A stretch of DNA of 18,173 nt from Pseudomonadota bacterium (GTDB lineage Bacteria > Desulfobacterota > Desulfobulbia > Desulfobulbales > SURF-16): NCBI GenBank assembly GCA_030597865.1, contig JAUVQZ010000025.1:1-18173 (forward strand), given 5' to 3'. Numbering within the stretch: the first letter of the stretch is position 1; every line of letters begins with the position of its first letter. Below are positions 8,329 to 15,947 of this stretch, piece after piece. The position numbers were made by a program, and so were the translations under genes. The notes beneath the pieces were generated by a model that was not told the DNA's origin, made no database searches, and saw only the letters and a program-made list of their open reading frames with translations.

Positions 8329-8415
8329 CGTCCATTGGCCCGGCTCGGAACTTACCCACGGCACCCTGTCTAATCCTTTGCACGCCCCAGGATAAGTGGG
8401 CTATGCACCCACACC

Positions 8416-9261
8416 TCATTCTTCTTTAGCAAGCCCCTTTCCCTCCTTGATCCGGATAAATGAGGGGAATTTTGGAAGGCCTGATTTGAAAAAACCATAA
8501 TACTTAAAGGTGATAATGGAACTAATTGGTGGCGGATTATGCCGTTCAGCATCGCTGAAACCAGTTCCAATCTTAAATCTCCTTTTGTTGGGCAACTCCA
8601 CCAGCATTGAACCGAGCCGTCCCCGGTTTCTGCCCCTACCTTCAATATGGCCAATGACCACGGCCTCCATGTCAAAGAAACTTTTAACCTTTAAGATATC
8701 TTTGCTCCGGCCGCTTTGATAAAGGGCGTCAGCCTTCCTGACAATCAGCCCTTCACCACCTAATTTTTCCACCCGCTGCAATTCGATTTCCAGCTGTTTA
8801 TTGTCTTGAAGGAGTTTCTGGGGAATCACAAAGGCATATGGGCTTGGCTGATGCTTGAACCAGTCCTTCGCCTTTTGCAGTCGCTGGCTAAATCCCCCCA
8901 TTGCCCGCGGTACATCAAATATTGCAAACTGGAGTTGCAGCCAGCCGTCATGGGGCTGATGTCGTTTGATAATGGACATGGTTTGCGCAAAGGTTTGGCG
9001 CCCTCCCCAGATTTCTCCTTCCAGGGCAAAGGGTGGAAGGCCCTGGACAAACAGGGCTGGCGGTTGAAAGGGGATGCCATTCTTGCTGACTAATTTTTTT
9101 CCATCCCAGTAGCCCCGAACACCGTCTAGTTTTTCACTGACGAGCCAGCCTGTAACATTGATACTATTGGTGTAGACCTGGGGGAGCAGAATATCGAGGG
9201 CATGGGCGGGTAAGGGGAGGCTGTATACAGCGAGACAGAGTCCGAGAATCCATTTTTTCAA
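8416..9261 (-). CDS. ligE: Secreted ATP-dependent DNA ligase, Lig E type
   Basis: The 281-residue product should join nicks in DNA through an enzyme-AMP intermediate. Residues 1-21 form a signal peptide: Lys-Lys, a hydrophobic core, then an AHA cleavage site. The enzyme would therefore act in the periplasm, as for known Lig E. Motif I is SEKLDGVRGYW with nucleophile Lys44; motif III is ALEGEIW (Glu83); motif IV is EGLIVRK (170-176); motif V is LKVK (Lys191, Lys193). A minimal OB-fold domain follows (about 195-281), with no extra domains, as in Lig E. The start is TTG 9261, which overlaps a TGA in another frame; an AGG sits about 9 bp upstream, and only this start gives the complete signal peptide. 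It lies 147 bp downstream of ychJ on the same strand and is probably co-transcribed. Lig E has been linked to handling of external or uptake DNA, but no competence gene is visible here. Confidence 0.93.
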   Translation of the reverse strand: MKKWILGLCLAVYSLPLPAHALDILLPQVYTNSINVTGWLVSEKLDGVRGYWDGKKLVSKNGIPFQPPALFVQGLPPFALEGEIWGGRQTFAQTMSIIKRHQPHDGWLQLQFAIFDVPRAMGGFSQRLQKAKDWFKHQPSPYAFVIPQKLLQDNKQLEIELQRVEKLGGEGLIVRKADALYQSGRSKDILKVKSFFDMEAVVIGHIEGRGRNRGRLGSMLVELPNKRRFKIGTGFSDAERHNPPPISSIITFKYYGFFKSGLPKFPSFIRIKEGKGLAKEE

Positions 9262-9408
9262 TGGCGTAACCTGGCAATCTCTTTGTGTGATAGGGGCATT
9301 GGCAATGGTGGTTGTCTATCCGGTAGTTCACTGGGGGGCTGATGGCGTGAAGCGGCAATTTTTTCTAACAGAGAAAGGCCCGGATTATTTACTGCCCCGT
9401 TAATGCCC

Positions 9409-9894
9409 CTAAGCGGCTCTGGCCCCGCAGCATTTCTTGAACTTCTTGCCGCTGCCGCAGGGGCAGGGCTCATTGCGTCCCAGCTTTGTTTCGCTTTCCC
9501 CTTGGGATTGCTGATTATCGCTATCCAGGTAAAGCCAGCGCCCTTCGACCCGGCAGAAGTGGCTTACCTCATGGAGGGTGAAGGATTTGCCCTGGCTCAT
9601 ATAATGGGCCTTGAACTCCACCGTTCCCGTATCATCATTCTCCATGCCGCCCTTTGTGGCAATGACCTCCAGGGCGCACCAGCCTGGGGACATTTCCATG
9701 TTCAACTCTTTGGGGGCGGTGTCAGGATGCCATGACCTCAGGAGGTAGGCGGCATTGCCCAGGGCATAGGCGCTGTATCGCGAGCGCATCAGGGCCTCGG
9801 CAGTGGGGGCCAGCTTGCCGCACTCCAGATACGGCTTGCAGCAGTATTGGTATTTTTGGCTATTGCCGCAGGGGCAGGGCGTGGTTTTCGGCAT
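9409..9894 (-). CDS. ychJ: YchJ/UPF0225 family protein with two SEC-C zinc motifs
   Basis: The 161-residue cytoplasmic protein matches YchJ from end to end. An N-terminal SEC-C-like zinc motif has CPCG...YCC (Cys 7, 9, 18, 19). Then comes an NTF2-like domain, beginning with APTAEALMRSRYSAYALGNAAYL and containing the conserved SWHPDT. A C-terminal SEC-C motif RNEPCPCGSGKKFKKCCG has Cys 144, 146, 155 and 156. The biochemical function of the family is unknown; the SEC-C tail resembles that of SecA, which contacts SecB and ribosomes. ATG 9894 lies 3 bp beyond the stop of the GIY-YIG gene, so the two are almost certainly one operon. A GGAG lies slightly far upstream, inside the end of the preceding gene. 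Confidence 0.95.
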   Translation of the reverse strand: MPKTTPCPCGNSQKYQYCCKPYLECGKLAPTAEALMRSRYSAYALGNAAYLLRSWHPDTAPKELNMEMSPGWCALEVIATKGGMENDDTGTVEFKAHYMSQGKSFTLHEVSHFCRVEGRWLYLDSDNQQSQGESETKLGRNEPCPCGSGKKFKKCCGARAA

Positions 9895-9897
9895 GCT

Positions 9898-10164
9898 CTA
9901 AGAATCTTCTCCTGCCCGGACAATAAGGGCATTTTTCTGGGCGGCATTCAGCTGCTTAATGGCGTACTCACGTTTGCTGGCTGTCGAGCGTGATTCTGTT
10001 TCCTCAAGGTAAACCAGGCTGACAGGTCGCCGGGAGCGGGTGTATTTGGCTCCGGTTGTCTGGCTGTTATGGGCCATGAGTCGTTTGTCCGGGTCTGTGG
10101 TGATACCGGTGTACAGGGTCTGGTCCTGACACCTGACAATATAGACAAACCAGTTTGACGCCAT
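9898..10164 (-). CDS. GIY-YIG nuclease-family protein (YhbQ-like)
   Basis: This 88-residue single-domain protein has the GIY-YIG elements: VYI at 7-9, YTG at 18-20, catalytic-type Arg28 in DKRLMAHN, and the metal-binding-type Glu66 in SKREYAIKQL. The set of catalytic residues looks complete. Small stand-alone members like E. coli YhbQ are generally assigned to DNA repair or DNA cleavage, with little known in detail. ATG 10164 has only a weak AAGAG upstream. It is the first gene of a minus-strand run with ychJ (3-bp gap) and then the secreted ligase. Confidence 0.92.
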   Translation of the reverse strand: MASNWFVYIVRCQDQTLYTGITTDPDKRLMAHNSQTTGAKYTRSRRPVSLVYLEETESRSTASKREYAIKQLNAAQKNALIVRAGEDS

Positions 10165-10197
10165 TTTTATACTCTTTTGGGTTCAGGGTGATAACAG

Positions 10198-10225
10198 ATT
10201 TTATTGTAGCATTTTGCCGCAGCAA
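10198..10225 (-). promoter_or_regulatory. Possible sigma70-type promoter for the GIY-YIG/ychJ/ligase run
   Basis: On the minus strand, TTGCTG (10225-10220) is followed after 16 bp by TAAAAT (10203-10198). Start of transcription would fall near 10191, leaving a leader of about 27 nt before ATG 10164. This is a visual match only; the -35 deviates from TTGACA and the spacer is slightly short. Confidence 0.33.
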
Positions 10226-10230
10226 TGGAA

Positions 10231-10347
10231 GCAGAAAGAGCCCGGGGCCAGGGGAGGTTTTTGCATCATTTGGCGGCTGGCCTTGGTCACCATCCTCTGT
10301 CCGGCAAATCTCTCCCTATTACCCATTCTGTGGACCGTCTTTCCTGC
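10231..10347 (+). ncRNA. Candidate structured RNA: long nested hairpin before an intrinsic terminator
   Basis: Three nested helices can be drawn by hand. P1: GCAGAAAGA (10231-10239) with TCTTTCCTGC (10338-10347), one bulged C. P2: GGCCA (10246-10250) with TGGACC (10331-10336), one bulged A. P3: AGGGGAGGTTT plus GC (10250-10264) with GCAAATCTCTCCCT (10304-10317), with small bulges and one G-U; A10250 can belong to P2 or P3. An unpaired strip of 13 nt (10318-10330) faces the P2-P3 junction, and the apical region is about 39 nt. The intrinsic terminator follows after 2 nt and fixes the plus strand. I do not recognise a known family (checked by eye against 6S, SRP RNA, RNase P and GEMM c-di-GMP motifs). 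It could be a small RNA or the leader of the downstream kinase operon. No credible protein is encoded here. Confidence 0.42.
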
Positions 10348-10349
10348 GC

Positions 10350-10378
10350 CGCCACCATGGAAGGTGGCGTCATTTTTT
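10350..10378 (+). terminator. Strong intrinsic terminator
   Basis: CGCCACC (10350-10356) pairs perfectly with GGTGGCG (10363-10369) around the hexaloop ATGGAA, and TCATTTTTT follows. On the minus strand no T-run follows the hairpin, so the polarity is plus. No plus-strand protein gene ends just before it, which is why a non-coding transcript upstream is proposed. Confidence 0.72.
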
Positions 10379-10559
10379 GCCTGAAACCGAGGCCTGCCTG
10401 TATGTTTGGTTTTTTCTGGGTGTTTTGCCTTTTAAGTTGTCGAAAGGCCCAATGTTTTTATTGACCAGGCTGGGTGTTAGCAATAGAGTGGTTTTTGTTG
10501 GCTAACCAGCTAACGCCTTGATTTTACATATGTATCGATACTGTTTGTTAGGTTAACAG
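10379..10559 (+). promoter_or_regulatory. Gene-free leader region before the histidine kinase
   Basis: No credible ORF is present. GTTAGC at 10476-10481 can pair with either of two GCTAAC copies at 10501-10506 and 10509-10514, and TGTTAggTTAACA lies just before the kinase start. These may be leader structures or operator-like repeats. A kinase promoter must lie here or upstream of the candidate RNA, but no convincing -35/-10 pair was found. Confidence 0.35.
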
Positions 10560-11843
10560 GTGTTTGGGGGGCTTTACGGTTTGGGAGATTGGCTGAAGCA
10601 GGATATCAGGCGCCTTGCCTATCTTATTCAATATAACCCCAATACCATCATTTTTACCGATCCAGCCGGCAAGATTGAATATGTCAACGCCGTTTTCACC
10701 TCCCACACCGGCTATGGGGCCGATGAGGTGGTCGGCCGGCCCATTAAGGGGCTGGGCCTTCATGATTTAAGCTCCATCACCAAGGCCTACGTTTGGCAGG
10801 ACATCCTTGACGGCTATGTCTGGGAGGGTGAGCTGGTCAGCATTAAGAAGGATGGCAGCCATTCCCCGGAGCAGGTTTTTGTCCTGCCCATTACCGATGG
10901 CCAGGATGTGGTAACCTCGGTGGCCTTTATCAAGAGGGATATCACCGAGAGGAAGCTGGCGGAACATGGCCTGCTGGATCTTACCGACACCCTGGAGCAA
11001 CGGGTTGCTGAGCGGACCAGTGAGCTTGACGCCTCCAATAGGGAGCTCACCGATACCCTGGAGAGGCTGCAACGCATGCAGGACCACCTGGTCCAGACGG
11101 AAAAAATGGCGTCTTTGGGCGGACTTATTGCCGGGGTGGCCCATGAGATCAATACCCCGGTGGGCATTGCCTATACCGCCTCCACCCATCTCCGCCAAAA
11201 TGCCCGGGATATTGCCGCCCGTTTTGAAAGCGGTGAGATGAAGCGCAGTGACCTTGAGGAGTTCCTGGATGTCTGCCAGGAGTCCAGTCGGCTGCTGGTC
11301 TCCAACCTGGACCGGGCCAGTGAGCTCATTCGCAGCTTTAAGCTGGTGGCCATTGACCAGTCCGGTGAGGGTCGGCGCCGTTTTTATCTGCGGGAGTATA
11401 TCGCCGAGATTCTCCTCAGCCTGCGGCCGGTGTTAAAAAAAACCTGCCATGTGGTGGCCGTGGCCGGTGACAAGGGCCTTATTTGGGACAGTTTTCCAGG
11501 GGCCTTTTCGCAGGTCCTCACCAACCTGATTACAAACTCCCTTATCCACGCCTATGATGAAGGGCAGGCGGGCAGGCTGGAGATTTCATTCAGGGAGGAT
11601 GAAGGGCAGCTCTTTTTGACCTTCAGCGATGACGGCAAGGGCATTGCCAGGGAGAATGTCGACCATATTTTTTCGCCCTTTTTCACCACCAACCGGGAAC
11701 AGGGGGGCAGTGGCCTGGGGCTCCACATTGTCTACAATATTGTCAGCCAGAGGTTGCATGGAACCATTAGCTGTGAGAGTGAGATGGGTAGGGGTACCAC
11801 CTTTAGAATCACCATGCCCCTTAGTCAGGAAGGAGAAGGTTGA
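10560..11843 (+). CDS. Soluble PAS-domain sensor histidine kinase
   Basis: This 427-residue kinase has no membrane segment. It has an N-terminal PAS domain (about 15-130, with NTIIFTDPAGKIEYVN and the closing FIKRDITERK), a heptad-rich coiled coil (about 136-185), a phosphoacceptor domain with His195 in AGVAHEINTP, and an HATPase domain. The HATPase shows N-box NLITNSLIH (Asn326), G1 DDGKGI (357-362) and G2 GGSGLGLHI (382-390). It should autophosphorylate on His195 in response to a cytoplasmic or redox/ligand signal read by PAS. An in-frame TAA sits just upstream (10554-10556), so GTG 10560 is the earliest start, but an AGG overlaps it. TTG 10581, with GGGGGG upstream, is a plausible alternative. 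The next gene starts 2 bp after its stop, so the response regulator is the likely cognate partner. Confidence 0.92.
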   Translation: MFGGLYGLGDWLKQDIRRLAYLIQYNPNTIIFTDPAGKIEYVNAVFTSHTGYGADEVVGRPIKGLGLHDLSSITKAYVWQDILDGYVWEGELVSIKKDGSHSPEQVFVLPITDGQDVVTSVAFIKRDITERKLAEHGLLDLTDTLEQRVAERTSELDASNRELTDTLERLQRMQDHLVQTEKMASLGGLIAGVAHEINTPVGIAYTASTHLRQNARDIAARFESGEMKRSDLEEFLDVCQESSRLLVSNLDRASELIRSFKLVAIDQSGEGRRRFYLREYIAEILLSLRPVLKKTCHVVAVAGDKGLIWDSFPGAFSQVLTNLITNSLIHAYDEGQAGRLEISFREDEGQLFLTFSDDGKGIARENVDHIFSPFFTTNREQGGSGLGLHIVYNIVSQRLHGTISCESEMGRGTTFRITMPLSQEGEG

Positions 11844-11845
11844 AG

Positions 11846-13381
11846 ATGAGTGATGACGCCATAATATTTGCTGCTGAGGATCCGTCACGGGCTGATGACT
11901 TGCACCGGCCGTCCTATAAAAAACCGTGGAAGATCCTCATTGTTGATGATGATGAGGAGGTCCATACCATCACCACCCTGGTGCTCCGCCAGTTTCGTTA
12001 TGAAAACAGCCCCCTGACCTTTCTCCATGCCTATAACGGTGCAGATGCCCAAAGGCTGATGGCCGAACACCCGGATATCGCTGTCATCCTCCTTGATGTG
12101 GTCATGGAACAAGAGGATTCCGGTCTACAGGTGGTGGAGTATGTCCGTAACCATCTAAGAAACGCCTTTGTCCGCATCATTCTGCGCACCGGTCAGCCTG
12201 GTCAGGCTCCGGAGGAGAGGATCATCGTTGAATATGACATCAACGATTACAAGGAAAAGACGGAACTCTCCTCCCAAAAGCTCTTTACGGTGATGCTCTC
12301 CTCTCTGCGCACCTATCGCCATTTGCTGACCATTGATGCCAACCGGGAGGGCCTCAAGAACATCATCCAGGCCTCGGCCTCTCTTTTTGAGCAGCGTTCC
12401 GTCAAGCTCCTGGCCTCCGGTGTACTGACCCAGCTCGTGGCCATCCTTGGTATGAGTCCGGACGCCATGGTCTGCCAGGTTTCTGATCTGGATGAGGAGA
12501 TTTCCCCGGAGAATATTGAGGTGCTGGCCGGCTCCGGCTGCTATGAGGATCTGGTGCAGAGTGCTGTGGGCAGGGAGCTCCCCCCCCATCTTGTTACTGA
12601 CCTGAACCGGGCCTGGGATAAAAAATGTTGCCTCTGTCTGGATGATCGCTTTGTCGGGTTTTTCCCCTCAGAATCGGGGGTTGGCGTCCTGCTCTACTGT
12701 GAAGGCTGGAACCAGCTCGATGATCTGAGCAAGTCCCTGGTGGAGGTCTACTGCACCAATGTCCATGCCGCCTTTGAAAATGTCCTGCTCAACCAGGAGA
12801 TTGAAGATACCCAGAAGGAGATCATCTACACCCTGGGCGAGATTGCCGAGGCACGCTCCCGGGAAACAGGCAGCCATGTCAAAAGGGTGTCGAGCATCTC
12901 CCGTATTTTAGGTAAGAATTTTGGCCTTTCGCTGGCAGAGGTTGAGATGCTGCGCCTGGCAGCCCCCATGCACGATATCGGCAAGGTGGCCATTCCCGAT
13001 GGCATCCTCAACCACCCTGGGAAGCTGAGTGAGGATGATTTTTCCACCATGCAGCATCATACCGAGATCGGTTCGGTGATGCTCAGCTCATCACCGCGGG
13101 CCATTATGAAGGCGGCGGCCATCATCGCCCTGCAGCACCATGAGAAGTATGACGGCACCGGTTATCCTGAAGGCCTCAAGGGTGAGGATATTAATATCTT
13201 CGCCCGCATCGTGGCCCTGGCCGATGTCTATGACGCCCTGAATAATGACCGAGTCTACCGGAAGGCCTTTAAGCCGGAAGAGGTCCTTGCCTATATCAAG
13301 GAGGAGCGCGGCCGCCATTTTGACCCTGCCCTGGTGGACGTCTTTTTTGACAACCTGGAGGATATCCAGAATATCCACTAG
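11846..13381 (+). CDS. Response regulator with DUF3369 and HD-GYP output (c-di-GMP phosphodiesterase)
   Basis: The product has 511 residues from ATG 11846. The receiver domain (about 28-150) has the acidic pocket IVDDDEE, phosphoacceptor Asp84 in ILLDVVME, and a Lys near 136-138. A DUF3369 segment follows (about 155-310), then HD-GYP (about 325-505). HD-GYP motifs look complete: HD at 376-377 in MHDIGKVAIPD, MQHH, HHE at 431-433, DGTGYPEGL from 436, and ADVYDAL with Asp460. Active HD-GYP enzymes hydrolyse c-di-GMP to pGpG or GMP. The intact GYP loop suggests activity, controlled by phosphorylation from the adjacent kinase. An earlier TTG at 11840 would overlap the kinase stop; ATG 11846 is preferred because of AGGAG about 10 bp upstream. 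DUF3369 may be a further sensory or linker module. Confidence 0.95.
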   Translation: MSDDAIIFAAEDPSRADDLHRPSYKKPWKILIVDDDEEVHTITTLVLRQFRYENSPLTFLHAYNGADAQRLMAEHPDIAVILLDVVMEQEDSGLQVVEYVRNHLRNAFVRIILRTGQPGQAPEERIIVEYDINDYKEKTELSSQKLFTVMLSSLRTYRHLLTIDANREGLKNIIQASASLFEQRSVKLLASGVLTQLVAILGMSPDAMVCQVSDLDEEISPENIEVLAGSGCYEDLVQSAVGRELPPHLVTDLNRAWDKKCCLCLDDRFVGFFPSESGVGVLLYCEGWNQLDDLSKSLVEVYCTNVHAAFENVLLNQEIEDTQKEIIYTLGEIAEARSRETGSHVKRVSSISRILGKNFGLSLAEVEMLRLAAPMHDIGKVAIPDGILNHPGKLSEDDFSTMQHHTEIGSVMLSSSPRAIMKAAAIIALQHHEKYDGTGYPEGLKGEDINIFARIVALADVYDALNNDRVYRKAFKPEEVLAYIKEERGRHFDPALVDVFFDNLEDIQNIH

Positions 13382-13503
13382 GGCAATGCCCTTCATATTG
13401 AAAGCCTTTCTATTTCTGTAAACTCCTGATGTGCTATCCTGGGTTCTAACGATCGGTTTGGGTTTGTTGCCGATGATCAATGAATACATTGTAGGGAGGT
13501 TGC

Positions 13504-14856
13504 ATGCTTATTGTATGTCCGGAATGCGGTAAGGATCACCAGGTGGCGGCTGAAAAGCTGCCTGCTCAGAGGTTTAAGGCCATCTGTCGAGGCTGTGCCG
13601 GGAGATTTATTGTTGAGGTCGGGACCTGTCCGGCCTGCGGTGCCAAAAATCAAGGAGGGCAAACCTGCCCCTGCCCTGGGGGCGCCCGGGAAGAAGTCCT
13701 TGAGGTTGTTGAGGAAAATGTAGATCCTGCCGCCTCTGCTGTTGACCACGAGGAGCGTGGGGTGGGAGGGCAAGGTCGCCACGCCCCCCAGCTACCTCAG
13801 AAATTCAATCAGGAGCGCCAGGAGCACCGCCTGCAGTTCACCGGCACTGGCCAGCAGTTTTTCCGGATCTGGATCGTCAATCTCTTTCTGACCATCATCA
13901 CCCTGGGGATCTATGCGGCCTGGGCCAAGGTGCGGACCCGGCAATATTTTTACAGCCACACCTCCTGTGGGGGTGAGCCCTTTGACTACCTGGCCGATCC
14001 CATGATCATCCTGCGCGGTAATTTGATTATTGGCGGCGGCTTTCTCTTGTACATGCTGACCAATGCCTTTACCCCCCTGGTCAGTTCCCTGGTGGCCCTG
14101 GCCTTTGCCCTGCTCTTTCCCCTGCTGGTTTTTAAATCCCTGCGATTTTACGCCCGCAACTCGGCCTATCGCAATATCCGCTTTCATTTCCTGGGCACGG
14201 TTGGGGAGAGCTATATAACCTATCTCCTCCTTCCTTTCCTGATGCCCTTTACCCTGGGGCTGATTTTCCCCTATTGGGCCTATCGCCGCAAAAAGTATTT
14301 TTTTGACAATTTTGCCTTTGGCAACCAGGGTAACGCCTTCACCGCAACCCCTGTTGATTTCTACAGGATCTACCTAAAGGCCTTTGTTATTATTGTTTTG
14401 CCCGTGGCAGTGGTCTTTGTTCTGCTGGTTGTTGTGGGCGGCATGGCCATGGGAATGAACGGTGCTGCCATGGAGGGCATGGCCGGGGGCCTTGTTGCTC
14501 TTGTTGGCGTTGTCTATCTCGGTTTCTTTCTGGCCATTATCTTTGCCCAGCAATATGTCTATGCCAAGGTAACCAACTACTGTTGGCGCTCTTCGTCCCT
14601 GGGCGCGGTCAACTTTCGTTCCAGCCTGGATGCCGGCCGATTAATGTGGATCAGGGTGACCAACATCATGGCCCTGGTCCTGTCTGCCGGTCTGCTCTTT
14701 CCCTGGACCAAGGTCAGGCAGAGTAAGTATATCCTGGAGAATCTCACCGTGATTACCTCCCAGGGCCTTGATGCTTTTGGCGCTGGTGAGCAGGATGCGG
14801 AAAATGCCCTGGGTGAGGCTGCCATGGATTTCTTTGATCTTGAGGTGGGTCTCTAA
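13504..14856 (+). CDS. DUF898 (YjgN-like) membrane protein with N-terminal zinc ribbon
   Basis: The 450-residue protein begins with an MJ0042-like zinc finger (Cys 5, 8, 28, 31), then a second Cys cluster (Cys 42, 45, 55, 57), then an acidic, low-complexity linker to about 105. The rest is a DUF898 membrane domain with about seven hydrophobic segments. A motif of the form LGxxxxWxxxRxxxYxxxN occurs three times: TLGIYAAWAKVRTRQYFY, TLGLIFPYWAYRRKKYFF and SAGLLFPWTKVRQSKYIL. This fits an internally repeated membrane fold. Function is unknown. ATG 13504 has an excellent AGGGAGG 6 bp upstream. The next gene begins 2 bp after its stop, so the two are translationally linked. Confidence 0.93.
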   Translation: MLIVCPECGKDHQVAAEKLPAQRFKAICRGCAGRFIVEVGTCPACGAKNQGGQTCPCPGGAREEVLEVVEENVDPAASAVDHEERGVGGQGRHAPQLPQKFNQERQEHRLQFTGTGQQFFRIWIVNLFLTIITLGIYAAWAKVRTRQYFYSHTSCGGEPFDYLADPMIILRGNLIIGGGFLLYMLTNAFTPLVSSLVALAFALLFPLLVFKSLRFYARNSAYRNIRFHFLGTVGESYITYLLLPFLMPFTLGLIFPYWAYRRKKYFFDNFAFGNQGNAFTATPVDFYRIYLKAFVIIVLPVAVVFVLLVVVGGMAMGMNGAAMEGMAGGLVALVGVVYLGFFLAIIFAQQYVYAKVTNYCWRSSSLGAVNFRSSLDAGRLMWIRVTNIMALVLSAGLLFPWTKVRQSKYILENLTVITSQGLDAFGAGEQDAENALGEAAMDFFDLEVGL

Positions 14857-14858
14857 TT

Positions 14859-15935
14859 GTGGTGAATTCTGCTGGCGTTGAGTTTCAAGGCATTTATTTT
14901 GACGGCAGGAGCTCCCTGGCCCAAGAGGTGGTCTGTACCCTTGACCATGAGCAGGTGGCGATCCGCAACCTTTCCGGTGCCATCCTTCTCCAGGTTGCCC
15001 TGGCAAGGTGCAGTCTCACCCCGCCCTTGGGGAGCAGCCGCCGTTTTCTGAAGTTTCCAGGCGGCGAACGGCTGCAGGTGGAGGAAGCAACAGTCACCTT
15101 CCTTGATGAACATCTTCGCTCCCATCCCGGTCTGCAGTTTGTCCATCTCGTGGAGAGTCATTGGCGACTGGTGGCCGCCAGTATGGCCGGACTCATCCTC
15201 TGCGTCTGGGCCTTTATGGCCTTTGCCATTCCCCAGCTTGCCGAGAAGGTGGCCCTGGCCACCCCGCCCGGGTTGATGAACAGTATCAGCGATGATGCCA
15301 TGGAGTTTCTTGACAGGCGATTTTTTGCCGCCTCTGAGCTGGCACCAGGTAGACAGGGCGAGGTGCAGAATCTTTTCAGGGCTCTCTGTGGGGATTTTGC
15401 CCCGGCCCAGGGCTGCACCCTTGTTTTTCGCAAGGGTGGTGCGGTTGGGGCCAACGCCTTTGCCCTGCCGTCTGGGCTGGTCGTCATCACCGATGAGCTG
15501 GTTGAGTTTGCCCTAAGCAATGAGGAGGTGGAGGGTGTCCTGGCCCATGAGCTGGCCCATGTCAAGGCCCGCCATGGTCTGCGCCGCGTCATCCAGCAGG
15601 CCGGGGTGTTCATGTTGATTTCCACCCTGCTCGGCGATGTGGCCTCCCTGACCTCCCTTGGCTCGACCCTGCCCATGATGCTTGTTGAGTCAGGGTACTC
15701 CCGCCAGTTTGAGCGGGAGGCCGATGAGCATGCCTGTGGTTATTTTTTAGTAAGAGGCCGCAGTCTCGAGCCCTTTAAGGAGGTGCTCCAGCGACTCACC
15801 AGGGATCACCATCTGCCGGCCCTGGCCTCCTTTCTCGCCAGCCATCCGGATCCGGTGAAACGACTCAACTCCATCGAGGAGTTTGAGCGCAGCTATAGGC
15901 GGCAACAGGGAGGGGAGCTGGAGGATGGTATCTGA
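14859..15935 (+). CDS. Membrane-anchored M48 family zinc metalloprotease
   Basis: The 358-residue protein has a beta-rich N-terminal domain (1-100) without obvious active-site residues, then a membrane segment (about 103-125) and a hydrophobic stretch (about 247-275). The zinc-protease core has HELAH at 230-234 and the third ligand Glu287 in FEREADEHA, both as expected for active M48 enzymes. The final part is rich in SHPDPVKRL-type sequence, also usual in M48. It should cleave proteins at the inner membrane. GTG 14859 is used; a second GTG follows directly at 14862. A G-rich AGGTGGG lies just upstream, inside the end of the DUF898 gene. A DUF898 gene followed by an M48 gene is a recurring proteobacterial pairing, so the protease may process or regulate the DUF898 protein; this is inference. 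Confidence 0.94.
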   Translation: MVNSAGVEFQGIYFDGRSSLAQEVVCTLDHEQVAIRNLSGAILLQVALARCSLTPPLGSSRRFLKFPGGERLQVEEATVTFLDEHLRSHPGLQFVHLVESHWRLVAASMAGLILCVWAFMAFAIPQLAEKVALATPPGLMNSISDDAMEFLDRRFFAASELAPGRQGEVQNLFRALCGDFAPAQGCTLVFRKGGAVGANAFALPSGLVVITDELVEFALSNEEVEGVLAHELAHVKARHGLRRVIQQAGVFMLISTLLGDVASLTSLGSTLPMMLVESGYSRQFEREADEHACGYFLVRGRSLEPFKEVLQRLTRDHHLPALASFLASHPDPVKRLNSIEEFERSYRRQQGGELEDGI

Positions 15936-15947
15936 GAATAATAAATA

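Noticed and set aside
8396..8412. GTGGG/CCCAC hairpin just past the ligase stop
   Set aside because: It has a five-base stem, no T-run on either strand, and an alternative CCCAC partner nearby; too weak to call a terminator.
10231..10347. Assignment of the nested hairpin to 6S RNA, SRP RNA, RNase P or a GEMM riboswitch
   Set aside because: By eye the invariant motifs of these families are absent on both strands. A fragment on the minus strand slightly resembles the RNase P GGAAAG region, but the rest of that RNA is missing.
10155..10505. Plus-strand 116-codon frame (and the 79-codon frame 10225-10464)
   Set aside because: Composition is not protein-like, there is no Shine-Dalgarno or family resemblance, and both frames run straight through a strong intrinsic terminator.
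13380..13392. AGGGC/GCCCT mini-hairpin after the HD-GYP gene as a terminator
   Set aside because: The stem has only five pairs, a 3-nt loop and no following T-tract.
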